A stretch of 9,567 nucleotides of DNA from JBBSTY01 sp038235385 (GTDB taxonomy: Bacteria > Actinomycetota > Acidimicrobiia > Acidimicrobiales > Acidimicrobilacustridaceae): assembly GCA_038235385.1 (NCBI GenBank), contig JBBSTY010000150.1:1-9567 (forward strand). The letters run 5' to 3'. Made by a program: the position numbers and the translations under genes. Below the pieces are notes generated by a model. The model was not told where the DNA came from. It did not search any database and saw only the letters and a program-made list of their open reading frames with translations. Positions 1 to 6,090 of this stretch are shown piece by piece; the first letter of the stretch is position 1; every line of letters starts with the position of its first letter.

Positions 1-260
1 CTGGCGACCGCCTCGCCGCCCTCGGCGACCCCCCGCGCGGCGGGCTCCACGGCCGATGCGCGGTCGCGGTCGCCCGCGACGATCCGGGCGCCGTGGCGGG
101 CCAACAGGAGCGAGGTGGCCCGGCCGTTGCCGATCGTGTCGCCGGCGGTCTGTCCGGCGCCGACCACCATCGCCACCTTGCCCGCGACGCGGGAGCCGCG
201 GTCGGTGGCACCGGCGGTGGTGGTGGTGGTGGTGGTGGCGCTGCCGTCGTTGCCGCTCAT
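1..260 (-). CDS. SDR-family NAD(P)-dependent dehydrogenase, N-terminal part (cut by window edge)
   Basis: Only the first 86 codons are in the window. After a low-complexity N-terminus with seven consecutive Thr residues (9-15) comes a Rossmann start: a GKVAMVVGAG segment near residues 27-36, then TIGNGRA at 42-48, which is the glycine-rich nucleotide-binding loop of short-chain dehydrogenases in a long-loop form. A second strand ends in D64, an acidic residue that in this superfamily usually favours NAD(H). Catalytic Ser/Tyr/Lys lie beyond the edge, so activity cannot be judged and the substrate is unknown. The ATG overlaps the stop of the upstream decarboxylase-family gene by 4 nt (ATGA), so the two are probably translated together. 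The start is fixed by that overlap; the Thr tract makes the N-terminus longer than usual for an SDR. Confidence 0.85.
   Translation of the reverse strand, partial: MSGNDGSATTTTTTTAGATDRGSRVAGKVAMVVGAGQTAGDTIGNGRATSLLLARHGARIVAGDRDRASAVEPAARGVAEGGEAVA
216..236. repeat. (GGT)7 microsatellite inside the SDR gene
   Basis: Seven perfect GGT triplets on the + strand read as seven ACC (Thr) codons on the coding strand, just after the SDR start codon. Length changes would keep the frame and only alter the flexible N-terminal tail. It may be a site of slippage. Confidence 0.9.
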
Positions 261-790
261 GTCGGGAACCCCGGGACGCCCTCGTCGCGTTGCACGCCGA
301 AGGAGTTGAGGGCCATGGACACCAGCACGTACTGGCCGATGGCGAACACCAGGTCCATGACCTGCTCGGTGTCCCACCGGGCGGTGAGCTCGGTCCACGT
401 GGTGTTCGCGAGGGTGTGGTCGGCGACGAGCTCGTCGGCGGCGCGCACGATGGTGGCGTCGGCGGCCGACCACCCGTCGAGCGACTCGGTGGCCAGGCGG
501 TCGATCTCGCCGTCGGTGATGCCGGCTCGCTGACCGATGATCGTGTGCTGGCCGAACTCGTACTCGCTGCCGCACCGCCACCCGACCCGCAGGATGGCGA
601 GCTCGCGCTCGCGGACCGGCAGGGTCGACTTGTTGAGCACGTGGTTGGCGAACACCAGCCACCGCTTCAGCAGCTTCGGGTGGTGCGCCAGGGTGGCGAA
701 GATGTTCAGGCCGCCGAGGCCCTCGACCAACGCCTCGGTCTCGGCGTCGCGGTCCTCGGCGGTGGTCGGGGAGATGCGTGGTTCGGTCAT
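257..790 (-). CDS. Carboxymuconolactone decarboxylase (CMD/AhpD-like) family protein
   Basis: A complete 177-aa protein. The core at about residues 60-100 (RERELAILRVGWRCGSEYE, then GQH) is the signature helix pair of the carboxymuconolactone decarboxylase family. C73, E76 and H82 sit where the family places its active-site residues. There is only one cysteine there, not the CxxC of AhpD peroxidase partners, so a decarboxylase-like or uncharacterised role is likelier than alkylhydroperoxidase activity. The true substrate cannot be read from the sequence. The start is supported by GGAGGA at 795-800, 4 nt before the ATG. The gene lies 70 nt downstream of the 202-aa membrane-protein gene and overlaps the SDR gene by 4 nt, suggesting a two-gene catabolic or redox unit. 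Such CMD-SDR pairs occur in actinobacterial degradation clusters (general knowledge). Confidence 0.9.
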   Translation of the reverse strand: MTEPRISPTTAEDRDAETEALVEGLGGLNIFATLAHHPKLLKRWLVFANHVLNKSTLPVRERELAILRVGWRCGSEYEFGQHTIIGQRAGITDGEIDRLATESLDGWSAADATIVRAADELVADHTLANTTWTELTARWDTEQVMDLVFAIGQYVLVSMALNSFGVQRDEGVPGFPT

Positions 791-794
791 GCGG

Positions 795-800
795 TCCTCC
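795..800 (-). promoter_or_regulatory. Ribosome binding site of the CMD-family gene
   Basis: GGAGGA on the minus strand, followed by CCGC and ATG. It is one of only three strong Shine-Dalgarno sites in the window and shows that this gene can start translation independently of the genes upstream. Confidence 0.75.
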
Positions 801-838
801 GGGTCATCGGTCGTCAGCTGGTGTCGCCGTGGGAGCCC

Positions 839-866
839 GTCAGCCGTCAGCCGTCAGCCGTCAGCC
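839..866. repeat. Tandem heptamer GTCAGCC x4 between two gene groups
   Basis: Four perfect GTCAGCC copies, followed by a degenerate GTCGGTC. On the minus strand the unit reads GGCTGAC. Because 7 is not a multiple of 3, successive TGA triplets fall in all three minus-strand frames, and the TGA of the 202-aa membrane-protein gene (861-863) is one of them. The array lies exactly at the gene end, so it may be an insertion-prone or dispersed repeat that supplies a stop in any frame. No terminator hairpin with a T-tract is visible here. Confidence 0.85.
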
Positions 867-1469
867 GTCGGTCGAGGGGGGTGGGTCGAGGGTGAGGCGG
901 CCGTCGGAGCGGTCGGCGACGAGCTCCTGGACCGACGAGCGGGGGGCGAAGACGAAGCCGGTGTCGAGCTCGTCGAAGATGCGTTGGGCGTCGAAGCGCG
1001 ACGGGATCGACACCGACGACTTCGTGCACCCGCCCTCGAACTGGTACCACTCGGTGTCGGTGACGGTGCGATCACCCGGATCGGTGGTGTCGTAGCCGAC
1101 CACCTGGTAGCGACCCTGCTGGTCGGGGTACGAGCGGGGCGTGGCCGCCGCGTCGGGCGTGCAGGTCTCGGTGAGGGTGATCGTCCACACCGCACCGGCG
1201 AGGTCGCCGGTGCCGAGCTGCACGGTGGTGCCCTCGGAGGTGAAGTCCTCCTCGTTGACGATCCAGCCCTGGGCGCCTTCGGTGAGGCACGGGATCAGCT
1301 GCGCGCTCGGGACCGACTGCGCGAGCAGCACGAGCGAGCTCGACTCCTGGCACTTGGTGTCGGCGAGGGTGACCACGCGGTCGTTGCGGATGCTGCCGAG
1401 ACCGACGAGGTAGGTGCCGAACCCGACGATGGCGACGACCGCCACGACGATGAGCGCCGTGCGCTTCAT
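861..1469 (-). CDS. Single-pass membrane-anchored protein with four extracytoplasmic cysteines, unknown function
   Basis: A 202-aa protein of no family I recognise. It begins with a short basic start (MKRT) and one hydrophobic segment at about residues 5-25 without a lipobox, so it is probably an N-terminally anchored exported protein. The outside domain has cysteines at 40, 61, 103 and 148, enough for two disulfides, and alternates hydrophobic and acidic stretches like a small beta-rich fold. The ATG overlaps the stop of the upstream kinase gene by 4 nt (ATGA) and has no good Shine-Dalgarno site, so translation is probably coupled. That makes it a likely partner of the PAP2/kinase membrane protein. 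It ends inside a heptamer repeat, and its last residues (PPPSTDG) may be an ill-conserved tail. Confidence 0.85.
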   Translation of the reverse strand: MKRTALIVVAVVAIVGFGTYLVGLGSIRNDRVVTLADTKCQESSSLVLLAQSVPSAQLIPCLTEGAQGWIVNEEDFTSEGTTVQLGTGDLAGAVWTITLTETCTPDAAATPRSYPDQQGRYQVVGYDTTDPGDRTVTDTEWYQFEGGCTKSSVSIPSRFDAQRIFDELDTGFVFAPRSSVQELVADRSDGRLTLDPPPSTDG

Positions 1470-3286
1470 GGCAGCAGCCCGATCGCCTGGAGGTTCGAGA
1501 TGAAGAGGAACGCGAGGGCCAGCCCACCGACGAGCACCCCGAGGGCCAGACCGATGCGCCGGGCGCTCCATCGTTGGATGCTGATCGGCTCGCGGTCGGG
1601 CGCCAGCGCCGTGAACGCGCCGATGAGGTCGCGTCCGTCCTCGTTCATCTTCTGGCGGAGCTGGGACGGCACGGTGATCCCGTGGGTGGCGGCGAACCCC
1701 TCGGCGATGTCGTCGGGGCTGAACTGGAGCAGCGCCCGTTGGTACACGAGGTCGGGATCGGTGCGGACGGCGAGGACCAGCATCATGTTGGCCAGGTCGA
1801 TCGCCTGGCGCCACGGCGTGGGCCGCACCTGGGAGAACCCCACGTCGATCACCGCCACGTGGGTGCCGTTCGTCATGAGGTTGGCCGGCTTCACGTCGCG
1901 GTGGGCGAGACCTGTGTCCCACATGCGCCGGACGATGCCGAGCGCGTCGTCGATGAGCGCCACGTCGAGGGTGGCGTCGCCGATCTCGCCGTAGCCGTCG
2001 AGGAAGTCGGTGACGAGCAGGTACTCGGCCTCGGGCGTGATCTCCACGACGCCGTAGGTCTTGGGGACCCGGATGCCGGCAGCGGCGAACCGCAGACCGA
2101 GGTAGTCCTCCTGCTGCACGAGACGGCGCACCGTCTGGAACTTGGATTCGTCCTCGAGCCGGCCGTAGGCGAGCGTGCGCATCAGCTTGTACTGACGATC
2201 CGAACGCAGGTGGCTGCGGGCCAGGAGCTTGGCGAAGAGCGCGCCCGACGGTGCGCCGGTGACGGGATCGGCGAGGGTGAGCCGGATCGGGGTGGAGCCG
2301 GCCGAGCCCTCGCCGCCGATCGGCTTGGCGTCGAGCACCACCACGCCGAGCTGCGACTCGACGGCGGCCCGGATGGCGTCGCCGCGCTCGCCGCTGATGT
2401 CGAGGTGGGCGGAGTTCCCGCCGCGCGTGGTTCCGATCGGGAACGCGTTCTCCGGGGTGAACCACCGGAACAGCAGCAACGGGATGGCGGCCCCGAGGGT
2501 GACGGCGATGATGACGTCGGTGGGGTGTGCCTGGGCGATCACGACCTCGAGGAGACCGTAGAGGGCGAGGAACACAGCGGAGCCGATGGCGAGCAGGCGC
2601 CGCCACCGTCCGGGGGGGACGACGCAGCAGTAGACGCTGACGAGCACCGAGGCGGCCATGGCGACGGTGGCGATCGGCATCGACGACCCCTCCCACCGAC
2701 CGAGGATGGCCACGCCCACCGGGCGCGGCCGCTCGATGAGCCGGGACGACAACCCCACCACGACGGTGGTGACGAGCAGCGCGACGAGCAGGACCAGCAC
2801 GTGGCGCCAGCGCTTGCTGAGGACGCAGACGACGATGGTGCCCCATCCGACGATGGGGACGAACCAGCCATCGAGCAGGTTGCTCACGTTGGCGAGCAGG
2901 TCGTCGATCGACGCGATCCGGTGGCTGGCGATCGACGCCACCAACTCGTTCTCGGCGATGCCGATGGTGCGGGCGGTGGATGTGTTGGCGCACAGGACGA
3001 TCCAGGCGAAGGTGATGAAGCCGGCGACCCCCAGCCAGGTGAGCGTCGATCGGTCGAGGTGCTTGGGCAGCGCCGGCGGTTCGCCCGAGGGTCGGCGACG
3101 CAGACCGCTCGCCAGCGCGGCGTCGATGGTGGCCGACGGCGAGCTCGATCCGATCGGTCCAGAACCGCCGGCGATCGTTGCCGGATCGGTGGTCGTCGCC
3201 GGATCGGTTGTCGTTGCGGGATCGGTGGTCGTCACCGGATCGGTGGTCGGAGCGGCGCTCGAGCGTGGTGGGTCGGTGTCGGTCAT
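1466..3286 (-). CDS. Membrane protein fusing a degenerate PAP2-like domain to a RIO/Ser-Thr-like kinase domain
   Basis: 606 aa. Layout: a low-complexity Thr-Asp-Pro repeat tail (14-37); about six transmembrane segments (roughly 85-285) with PAP2 layout; a soluble kinase-like domain (about 310-560); and one C-terminal hydrophobic segment (about 578-602). In the PAP2 part motif 1 is reduced to RPRP (186-189), motif 2 (PSGH) is not recognisable and its catalytic His is absent, and motif 3 keeps H254 and D257 without the usual Ser/Arg. Phosphatase activity is therefore doubtful. The kinase part has a plausible Lys in ALFAKLL, a hinge-like LLVTDFLDG, a full catalytic loop HRDVKPAN (462-469) and a metal-site DVG (481-483) instead of DFG, as in atypical/RIO kinases. 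I infer a membrane-tethered kinase whose PAP2 part may bind a lipid phosphate. The start is set by a 4-nt ATGA overlap with the upstream PAP2 gene; an in-frame extension to 3454 would lie within that gene and is rejected. Confidence 0.88.
   Translation of the reverse strand: MTDTDPPRSSAAPTTDPVTTTDPATTTDPATTTDPATIAGGSGPIGSSSPSATIDAALASGLRRRPSGEPPALPKHLDRSTLTWLGVAGFITFAWIVLCANTSTARTIGIAENELVASIASHRIASIDDLLANVSNLLDGWFVPIVGWGTIVVCVLSKRWRHVLVLLVALLVTTVVVGLSSRLIERPRPVGVAILGRWEGSSMPIATVAMAASVLVSVYCCVVPPGRWRRLLAIGSAVFLALYGLLEVVIAQAHPTDVIIAVTLGAAIPLLLFRWFTPENAFPIGTTRGGNSAHLDISGERGDAIRAAVESQLGVVVLDAKPIGGEGSAGSTPIRLTLADPVTGAPSGALFAKLLARSHLRSDRQYKLMRTLAYGRLEDESKFQTVRRLVQQEDYLGLRFAAAGIRVPKTYGVVEITPEAEYLLVTDFLDGYGEIGDATLDVALIDDALGIVRRMWDTGLAHRDVKPANLMTNGTHVAVIDVGFSQVRPTPWRQAIDLANMMLVLAVRTDPDLVYQRALLQFSPDDIAEGFAATHGITVPSQLRQKMNEDGRDLIGAFTALAPDREPISIQRWSARRIGLALGVLVGGLALAFLFISNLQAIGLLP
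3183..3250. repeat. 18-bp in-frame tandem repeat, 3.8 copies
   Basis: Units at 3183-3200, 3201-3218, 3219-3236 and a partial one at 3237-3250, each starting GGATCGGT and differing by a few bases. On the coding strand they give repeated TTTDPA-like hexapeptides in the cytoplasmic N-terminal tail of the kinase fusion. Whole-unit gain or loss keeps the frame. Confidence 0.9.
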
Positions 3287-3975
3287 CGGGCCGCCTCGCC
3301 ACGGTCGGGGAGCGCTCGGCCCACCAGGTTGAGCGTGCCGCCGATCGTCGTGCCCATGGCGGCGCCGCCGAGGATGTCGTGGGGGAGGTGGGCGCCGAAG
3401 AACATCCGCCCGGTGGACACGGCGGCGACCAGCGCCACCGGCACCCACTGCCACGCGAGAGGGAGCCGCGACGCGATGACGGCGCCCATGGCGGCGGCCT
3501 CGGCGGCGTGGCCGGAGGGGTAGCCGTAGCCGGTGGCGTCCTCGCGTCGATTGATCTCGGCGAAGACGTCGCCCGGTCGGCCTCGACCCACCCGCTTCTT
3601 CACGACCTTGGCCGCGAGGTAGGCGGCCAGCCCGGCGGTGCCCACCGAGGCGGCGAACCAGCGATCACCGGTGAGCCGATCGATGGCGATGGTGACCACC
3701 GGGATGGCGGCGAAGCTCCCGAACTGCATCACCGGCCAGAGGGCGCGCCCGCCCTCGGGAAGGCGGTTCACCGCGTTGAAGGTCGGTTCCTCCCAGGCGG
3801 GGATCTCGTCGCCGGCCGCCTCGTGCCAGGTGACGGCCACGACCGCCGAGCCGGCGGCGATGCCGGCCAGATCGACCCAGGCGCTGCCACGGGTGGGCAG
3901 CGGTGTGCCCGGGCGGCGGCCGGGCAGGCGCGGACGGGAGCGTCCGCTCCTGGTCGCATCCCCGCATCGCAGCAC
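3283..3975 (-). CDS. PAP2-family membrane phosphatase (lipid-phosphate / undecaprenyl-diphosphate phosphatase-like)
   Basis: 230 aa from the chosen GTG. All three type 2 phosphatidic acid phosphatase motifs are present: K126-x6-R133-P134; Y-PSGH ending at H156; and S187-xx-R190 with H196 and D200. The nucleophile/acid histidines are intact, so it should dephosphorylate a lipid phosphate at the outer face of the membrane. Undecaprenyl diphosphate, phosphatidylglycerol phosphate or a decaprenyl intermediate are all possible. Several hydrophobic segments fit the usual multi-pass fold. I chose GTG at 3975 because TACACT (3982-3987) lies 6 nt upstream, a leaderless layout; an ATG at 4044 (253 aa) is possible but would add an Arg-rich, uncharacteristic stretch. 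Its stop overlaps the kinase-fusion start (ATGA). An active PAP2 thus sits next to a degenerate PAP2-kinase, suggesting a shared substrate. Confidence 0.88.
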   Translation of the reverse strand: MLRCGDATRSGRSRPRLPGRRPGTPLPTRGSAWVDLAGIAAGSAVVAVTWHEAAGDEIPAWEEPTFNAVNRLPEGGRALWPVMQFGSFAAIPVVTIAIDRLTGDRWFAASVGTAGLAAYLAAKVVKKRVGRGRPGDVFAEINRREDATGYGYPSGHAAEAAAMGAVIASRLPLAWQWVPVALVAAVSTGRMFFGAHLPHDILGGAAMGTTIGGTLNLVGRALPDRGEAAR

Positions 3976-3981
3976 GGCGGC

Positions 3982-3987
3982 AGTGTA
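3982..3987 (-). promoter_or_regulatory. Putative -10 box (TACACT) of the PAP2 operon
   Basis: TACACT on the minus strand lies 6 nt before the GTG at 3975, the spacing expected for a leaderless transcript. No convincing -35 is visible 17 nt upstream, so this rests on the -10 and spacing alone. Confidence 0.4.
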
Positions 3988-4129
3988 GGACGGGCGACGG
4001 ATCCGCCTCCGGATCATGGCGCTGACGGCCGGGTCGGTTCGCATCGGGAACGCACCGAGGTGGACGATCGGCTCGGGGGTCGGCGGCGACCAGGGCCGGT
4101 GCCGCGCGGCGCGGGTTCGCCACCGGCGA

Positions 4130-4492
4130 TCAGACCTTCATGACGCAACGCTCGCGACCGCCGGCGACGACGACGGCGAGGCGTGAGTCCGTGTGTCGGA
4201 CCGGCACGTACACGCCGGTCACCGACGCGCCGGATCTGCTGTCCCACTCGACCGAGATGCGATGCGCGGCAGCACGGACGGTGGTGCCGACCGCAGCCGG
4301 TACGCCCGCCGGACGAATCGCGCCGATCTCCAGGAGGCACACGCCGACCACGGTTCCGAGGTCGGTCACGTGCGGCCGGACCCCGTCGGGCAGACGAGAC
4401 GCTGCTTCGTCGGGATCGACCACGGCGTTGACGAGCAGTCGATGCCGGATGGTCCCCCGGATCGCCGGGGCGAGCGTTCCGCGTTCGTTCAC
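4130..4492 (-). CDS. DUF2071-family protein, C-terminally truncated (possible pseudogene)
   Basis: 120 aa from the chosen GTG. The segment HRLLVNAVVDPDEAASRLP and later CLLEIGAIRPAGVP, AAHRISVEWD, GVYVPVRHTDSRL match the N-terminal half of the actinobacterial DUF2071 (COG3361/YqjF-like) family as I know it. Family members usually run to about 230-250 aa and continue after the GGR motif, where this protein breaks into a short unrelated tail and stops. The other two frames downstream do not restore the family sequence, so this looks like a deletion and not a single frameshift. The biochemical role of the family is not established. It diverges from the MerR gene and may be that regulator's target. 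A TTG at 4498 is an alternative start; the GTG is preferred because TAGCGT lies 7 nt upstream of it. Confidence 0.7.
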   Translation of the reverse strand: MNERGTLAPAIRGTIRHRLLVNAVVDPDEAASRLPDGVRPHVTDLGTVVGVCLLEIGAIRPAGVPAAVGTTVRAAAHRISVEWDSRSGASVTGVYVPVRHTDSRLAVVVAGGRERCVMKV

Positions 4493-4499
4493 GATCAAT

Positions 4500-4530
4500 A
4501 CGCTATCATCCGTTCACTTACTAGACGCAA
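4500..4530 (-). promoter_or_regulatory. Putative DUF2071 promoter with 19-nt spacer
   Basis: On the minus strand TTGCGT (4525-4530) and TAGCGT (4500-4505) are 19 nt apart. Overlong 19-20 nt spacers are typical of promoters activated by MerR-family proteins by DNA distortion, and a MerR gene diverges from here. The -35 is weak and no strong dyad lies in the spacer, so this is suggestive only. Confidence 0.4.
4504..4509 (+). promoter_or_regulatory. Putative -10 box (TATCAT) of the merR-type gene
   Basis: TATCAT matches the TATAAT consensus at five of six positions and would give a leader of about 34 nt including the GGAGGA site. It overlaps the divergent -10 by two bases, so the two promoters could not be occupied at once. 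No clear -35 is seen. Confidence 0.4.
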
Positions 4531-4538
4531 GCAACGTT

Positions 4539-4544
4539 GGAGGA
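4539..4544 (+). promoter_or_regulatory. Ribosome binding site fixing the MerR start
   Basis: GGAGGA followed by 5 nt and ATG at 4550. This picks the ATG at 4550 over the many upstream in-frame codons, which lie inside the divergent DUF2071 gene. Confidence 0.85.
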
Positions 4545-4549
4545 TCCCG

Positions 4550-5275
4550 ATGGGCGACGAGTACCGGCTCGACGAGCTCGCACGCCAGGCCGATGTCGCG
4601 TCGACGACGGTGCGGCTGTACCAGACGAAGGGCCTGCTGGCGCCGCCCCGACTCGAGGGTCGCACCGGTTGGTACGACGACTCCCACGTCAGCCGGCTGC
4701 GCCTGATCGCCCGGCTCCAGAGCGACGGGCACTCCTTGGCCGGCATCGCCGATCTCCTCGAGCAGTGGGAGAAGGGCCGGAGCCTCGACGCCGTCGTGGG
4801 CATCGAGGTGGAGCTCGACGCGCTCCTGGGCGAGGCGCACGCCGTCGTCCTCGACCCCGCCGAGCTGCTCGGGCGGTTCCCCGACGGCTCGATGACCGCT
4901 GATCTGATGCAACGAGCCGCAACGCTCGAGCTGGTGCAGCTCGCCGAGGACGGCGCGGTCCGCGTCGCCGACAGCCGGTTCCTCGAAGCCGGATCGGCGC
5001 TGGCGCACCTCGGCGTCCCCCTCGACGTCGTCCTCGACGAATGGGAGGCCCTCGTGGCCCACACCGACGACATCGCCAACCGGTTCCTCACCGTGTTCGA
5101 GCAGCACCTCGCACCAACGGACTGGCGAGACGACCTCGACGCCGACCGGGCTCGCGAGCTCGCCGCCGCCCTGGCCCAGCTCCAGACCACCGCCCGGCAG
5201 GTGCTCGTCGCCTCGCTCGACGCCAGCATCGCCCGCCTGGGCCGGGAACGTCTCGGCGAGCTGATCGAACCATGA
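4550..5275 (+). CDS. MerR-family transcriptional regulator
   Basis: 241 aa. Residues about 5-75 form a winged-helix MerR DNA-binding domain: YRLDELARQADVASTTVRLY (helix-turn-helix, with VRLY in place of the common IRYYE), then GLL, a wing with GWYDD, and SRLRLIARLQSDGHSLAGI. The remaining ~165 residues are an acidic, helical effector part without clustered Cys or His, so metal sensing is unlikely and the ligand is unknown. A long mainly helical C-terminus could dimerise and bind a small organic ligand (inference). The start is supported by GGAGGA 5 nt upstream. It probably controls its own promoter and the overlapping divergent DUF2071 promoter, and the membrane-protein gene 34 nt downstream may share its transcript. 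Confidence 0.9.
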   Translation: MGDEYRLDELARQADVASTTVRLYQTKGLLAPPRLEGRTGWYDDSHVSRLRLIARLQSDGHSLAGIADLLEQWEKGRSLDAVVGIEVELDALLGEAHAVVLDPAELLGRFPDGSMTADLMQRAATLELVQLAEDGAVRVADSRFLEAGSALAHLGVPLDVVLDEWEALVAHTDDIANRFLTVFEQHLAPTDWRDDLDADRARELAAALAQLQTTARQVLVASLDASIARLGRERLGELIEP

Positions 5276-5309
5276 TGACCGCAGCCCCGATCCACCGACG
5301 TCTGACGTC

Positions 5310-5840
5310 GTGCGTGTCGATGCTCGACCGAGAACGGGACGGCTGTTCTTCGCCGTGTGGGGACCGGTCTGGCTCCTGACGATCGTCGGAGGCGGCGCTT
5401 GTGGCCTGGTGTGCGCCGGGTACCTCTCGCTCGTCGCCTTCTTCTTGACGATCCCCGTCGGCATGTACCTGGGTGCGATGCTCGGACTTCCCCTCGGCTT
5501 GGTCATCGCAATCGTGGTGACGCGCTGGGCGACACCGCCGAGCGACCCCGTGCGCCTCACGAGGCGGCTCGAGGCGGCCGGCATCGCCATCGGCGTCGTG
5601 GTCACCGCCTCGATCAACCTGTACCTGGCGGCCGTAGGATCGTCGTTCGGCGATGTCGACGACCGGGTGCTCCTCGGACTCGCCGTGATCGTCAACGGTC
5701 TGGTGGCCGTCCTCGCCGTGGCCGTCGTCGGTCGAGCGTGCGGCCACGTCCTTGCTGCCCGTCACCTGGAGCGGTTCGACCTGACGGCACCGGCCCGATG
5801 CTCGCTTCTTCCTCCCTGGAGCGACGCCGCCCGCTCGTGA
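5310..5840 (+). CDS. Multi-pass membrane protein, unknown function
   Basis: 176 aa with no family I recognise. Hydrophobic stretches at about residues 13-35, 38-70, 90-110 and 120-145 suggest four or five transmembrane segments. A short basic cytoplasmic loop between them contains RLTRRLEAAG, and a polar C-terminal tail follows. The GTG at 5310 is the first usable start in this frame; no ATG or GTG occurs in frame between the MerR stop and this codon, and no clear ribosome site is visible. An ATG at 5272 overlaps the MerR stop as ATGATG but reads another frame that ends at 5379. A frameshift near the start therefore cannot be excluded. The 34-nt gap and shared strand suggest co-transcription with the MerR regulator; it may be an exporter-like or stress membrane protein (speculative). 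Confidence 0.7.
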   Translation: MRVDARPRTGRLFFAVWGPVWLLTIVGGGACGLVCAGYLSLVAFFLTIPVGMYLGAMLGLPLGLVIAIVVTRWATPPSDPVRLTRRLEAAGIAIGVVVTASINLYLAAVGSSFGDVDDRVLLGLAVIVNGLVAVLAVAVVGRACGHVLAARHLERFDLTAPARCSLLPPWSDAARS

Positions 5841-6054
5841 TCCACCCGAGGGTCGTTGCTGGCCGGCCTCACATCTCAGCACCAGCGGGCCGAGGCGAGC
5901 CAGAACCGCTTCGACACCCGAACCGCTCGGGGATGACCGGCGCGTTGCGTGGTCGGTGCGGCGGGGGATCTGTTCCGCGGACGGCCTCATCCGGTGCCGC
6001 TCCGCAGCCCGCTCGCCACGGTGTGTGAAACAGCAGGAAAAGCTCCGAAACCTC
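5841..6054. other. Gene-free stretch before the HNH gene
   Basis: No convincing gene on either strand. It contains a short direct repeat (GAACCGCT, twice) and only weak, mutually exclusive pairings (GCTGG/CCAGC and GCCTC/GAGGC). GC falls towards its right end, as expected near a promoter. I see no terminator with a T-tract after the membrane-protein gene. Confidence 0.6.
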
Positions 6055-6083
6055 TTGCCGTTCTGAGTTCTGAGGCCTACGAT
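6055..6083 (+). promoter_or_regulatory. Leaderless promoter of the HNH gene
   Basis: TTGCCG (6055-6060), a 17-nt spacer and TACGAT (6078-6083), then 7 nt to the ATG at 6091. No Shine-Dalgarno site is present, so the mRNA probably starts at or next to the ATG. The spacer holds two exact tandem copies of TTCTGAG (6061-6067, 6068-6074). Confidence 0.7.
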
Positions 6084-6090
6084 CGAACAC

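Noticed and set aside
861..3302. Very long minus-strand open frame of 813 codons covering two genes
   Set aside because: Its upper part is an Arg/His/Pro-rich shadow of the kinase fusion; only the 202 codons from 1469 down read as a real protein.
1574..3523. Plus-strand open frame of 649 codons opposite the kinase fusion
   Set aside because: Gly/Asp/His/Arg-rich composition with no motifs, typical of an antisense shadow in high-GC DNA; the minus strand has clear kinase and PAP2 motifs.
4014..4140. Frameshift rescue of the DUF2071 C-terminal half
   Set aside because: All three minus-strand frames were read; none continues the family sequence, so a deletion is the better explanation.
4193..4549. 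N-terminal extension of the MerR protein
   Set aside because: It lies inside the divergent DUF2071 gene, and the GGAGGA site fixes the start at 4550.
5272..5379. Short frame starting at ATGATG over the MerR stop
   Set aside because: It gives a short peptide without membrane character; the frame from GTG 5310 gives a coherent multi-pass protein.
5855..5905. Possible terminator hairpin after the membrane-protein gene
   Set aside because: The two candidate 5-bp stems cross each other, have long loops and no T-tract.
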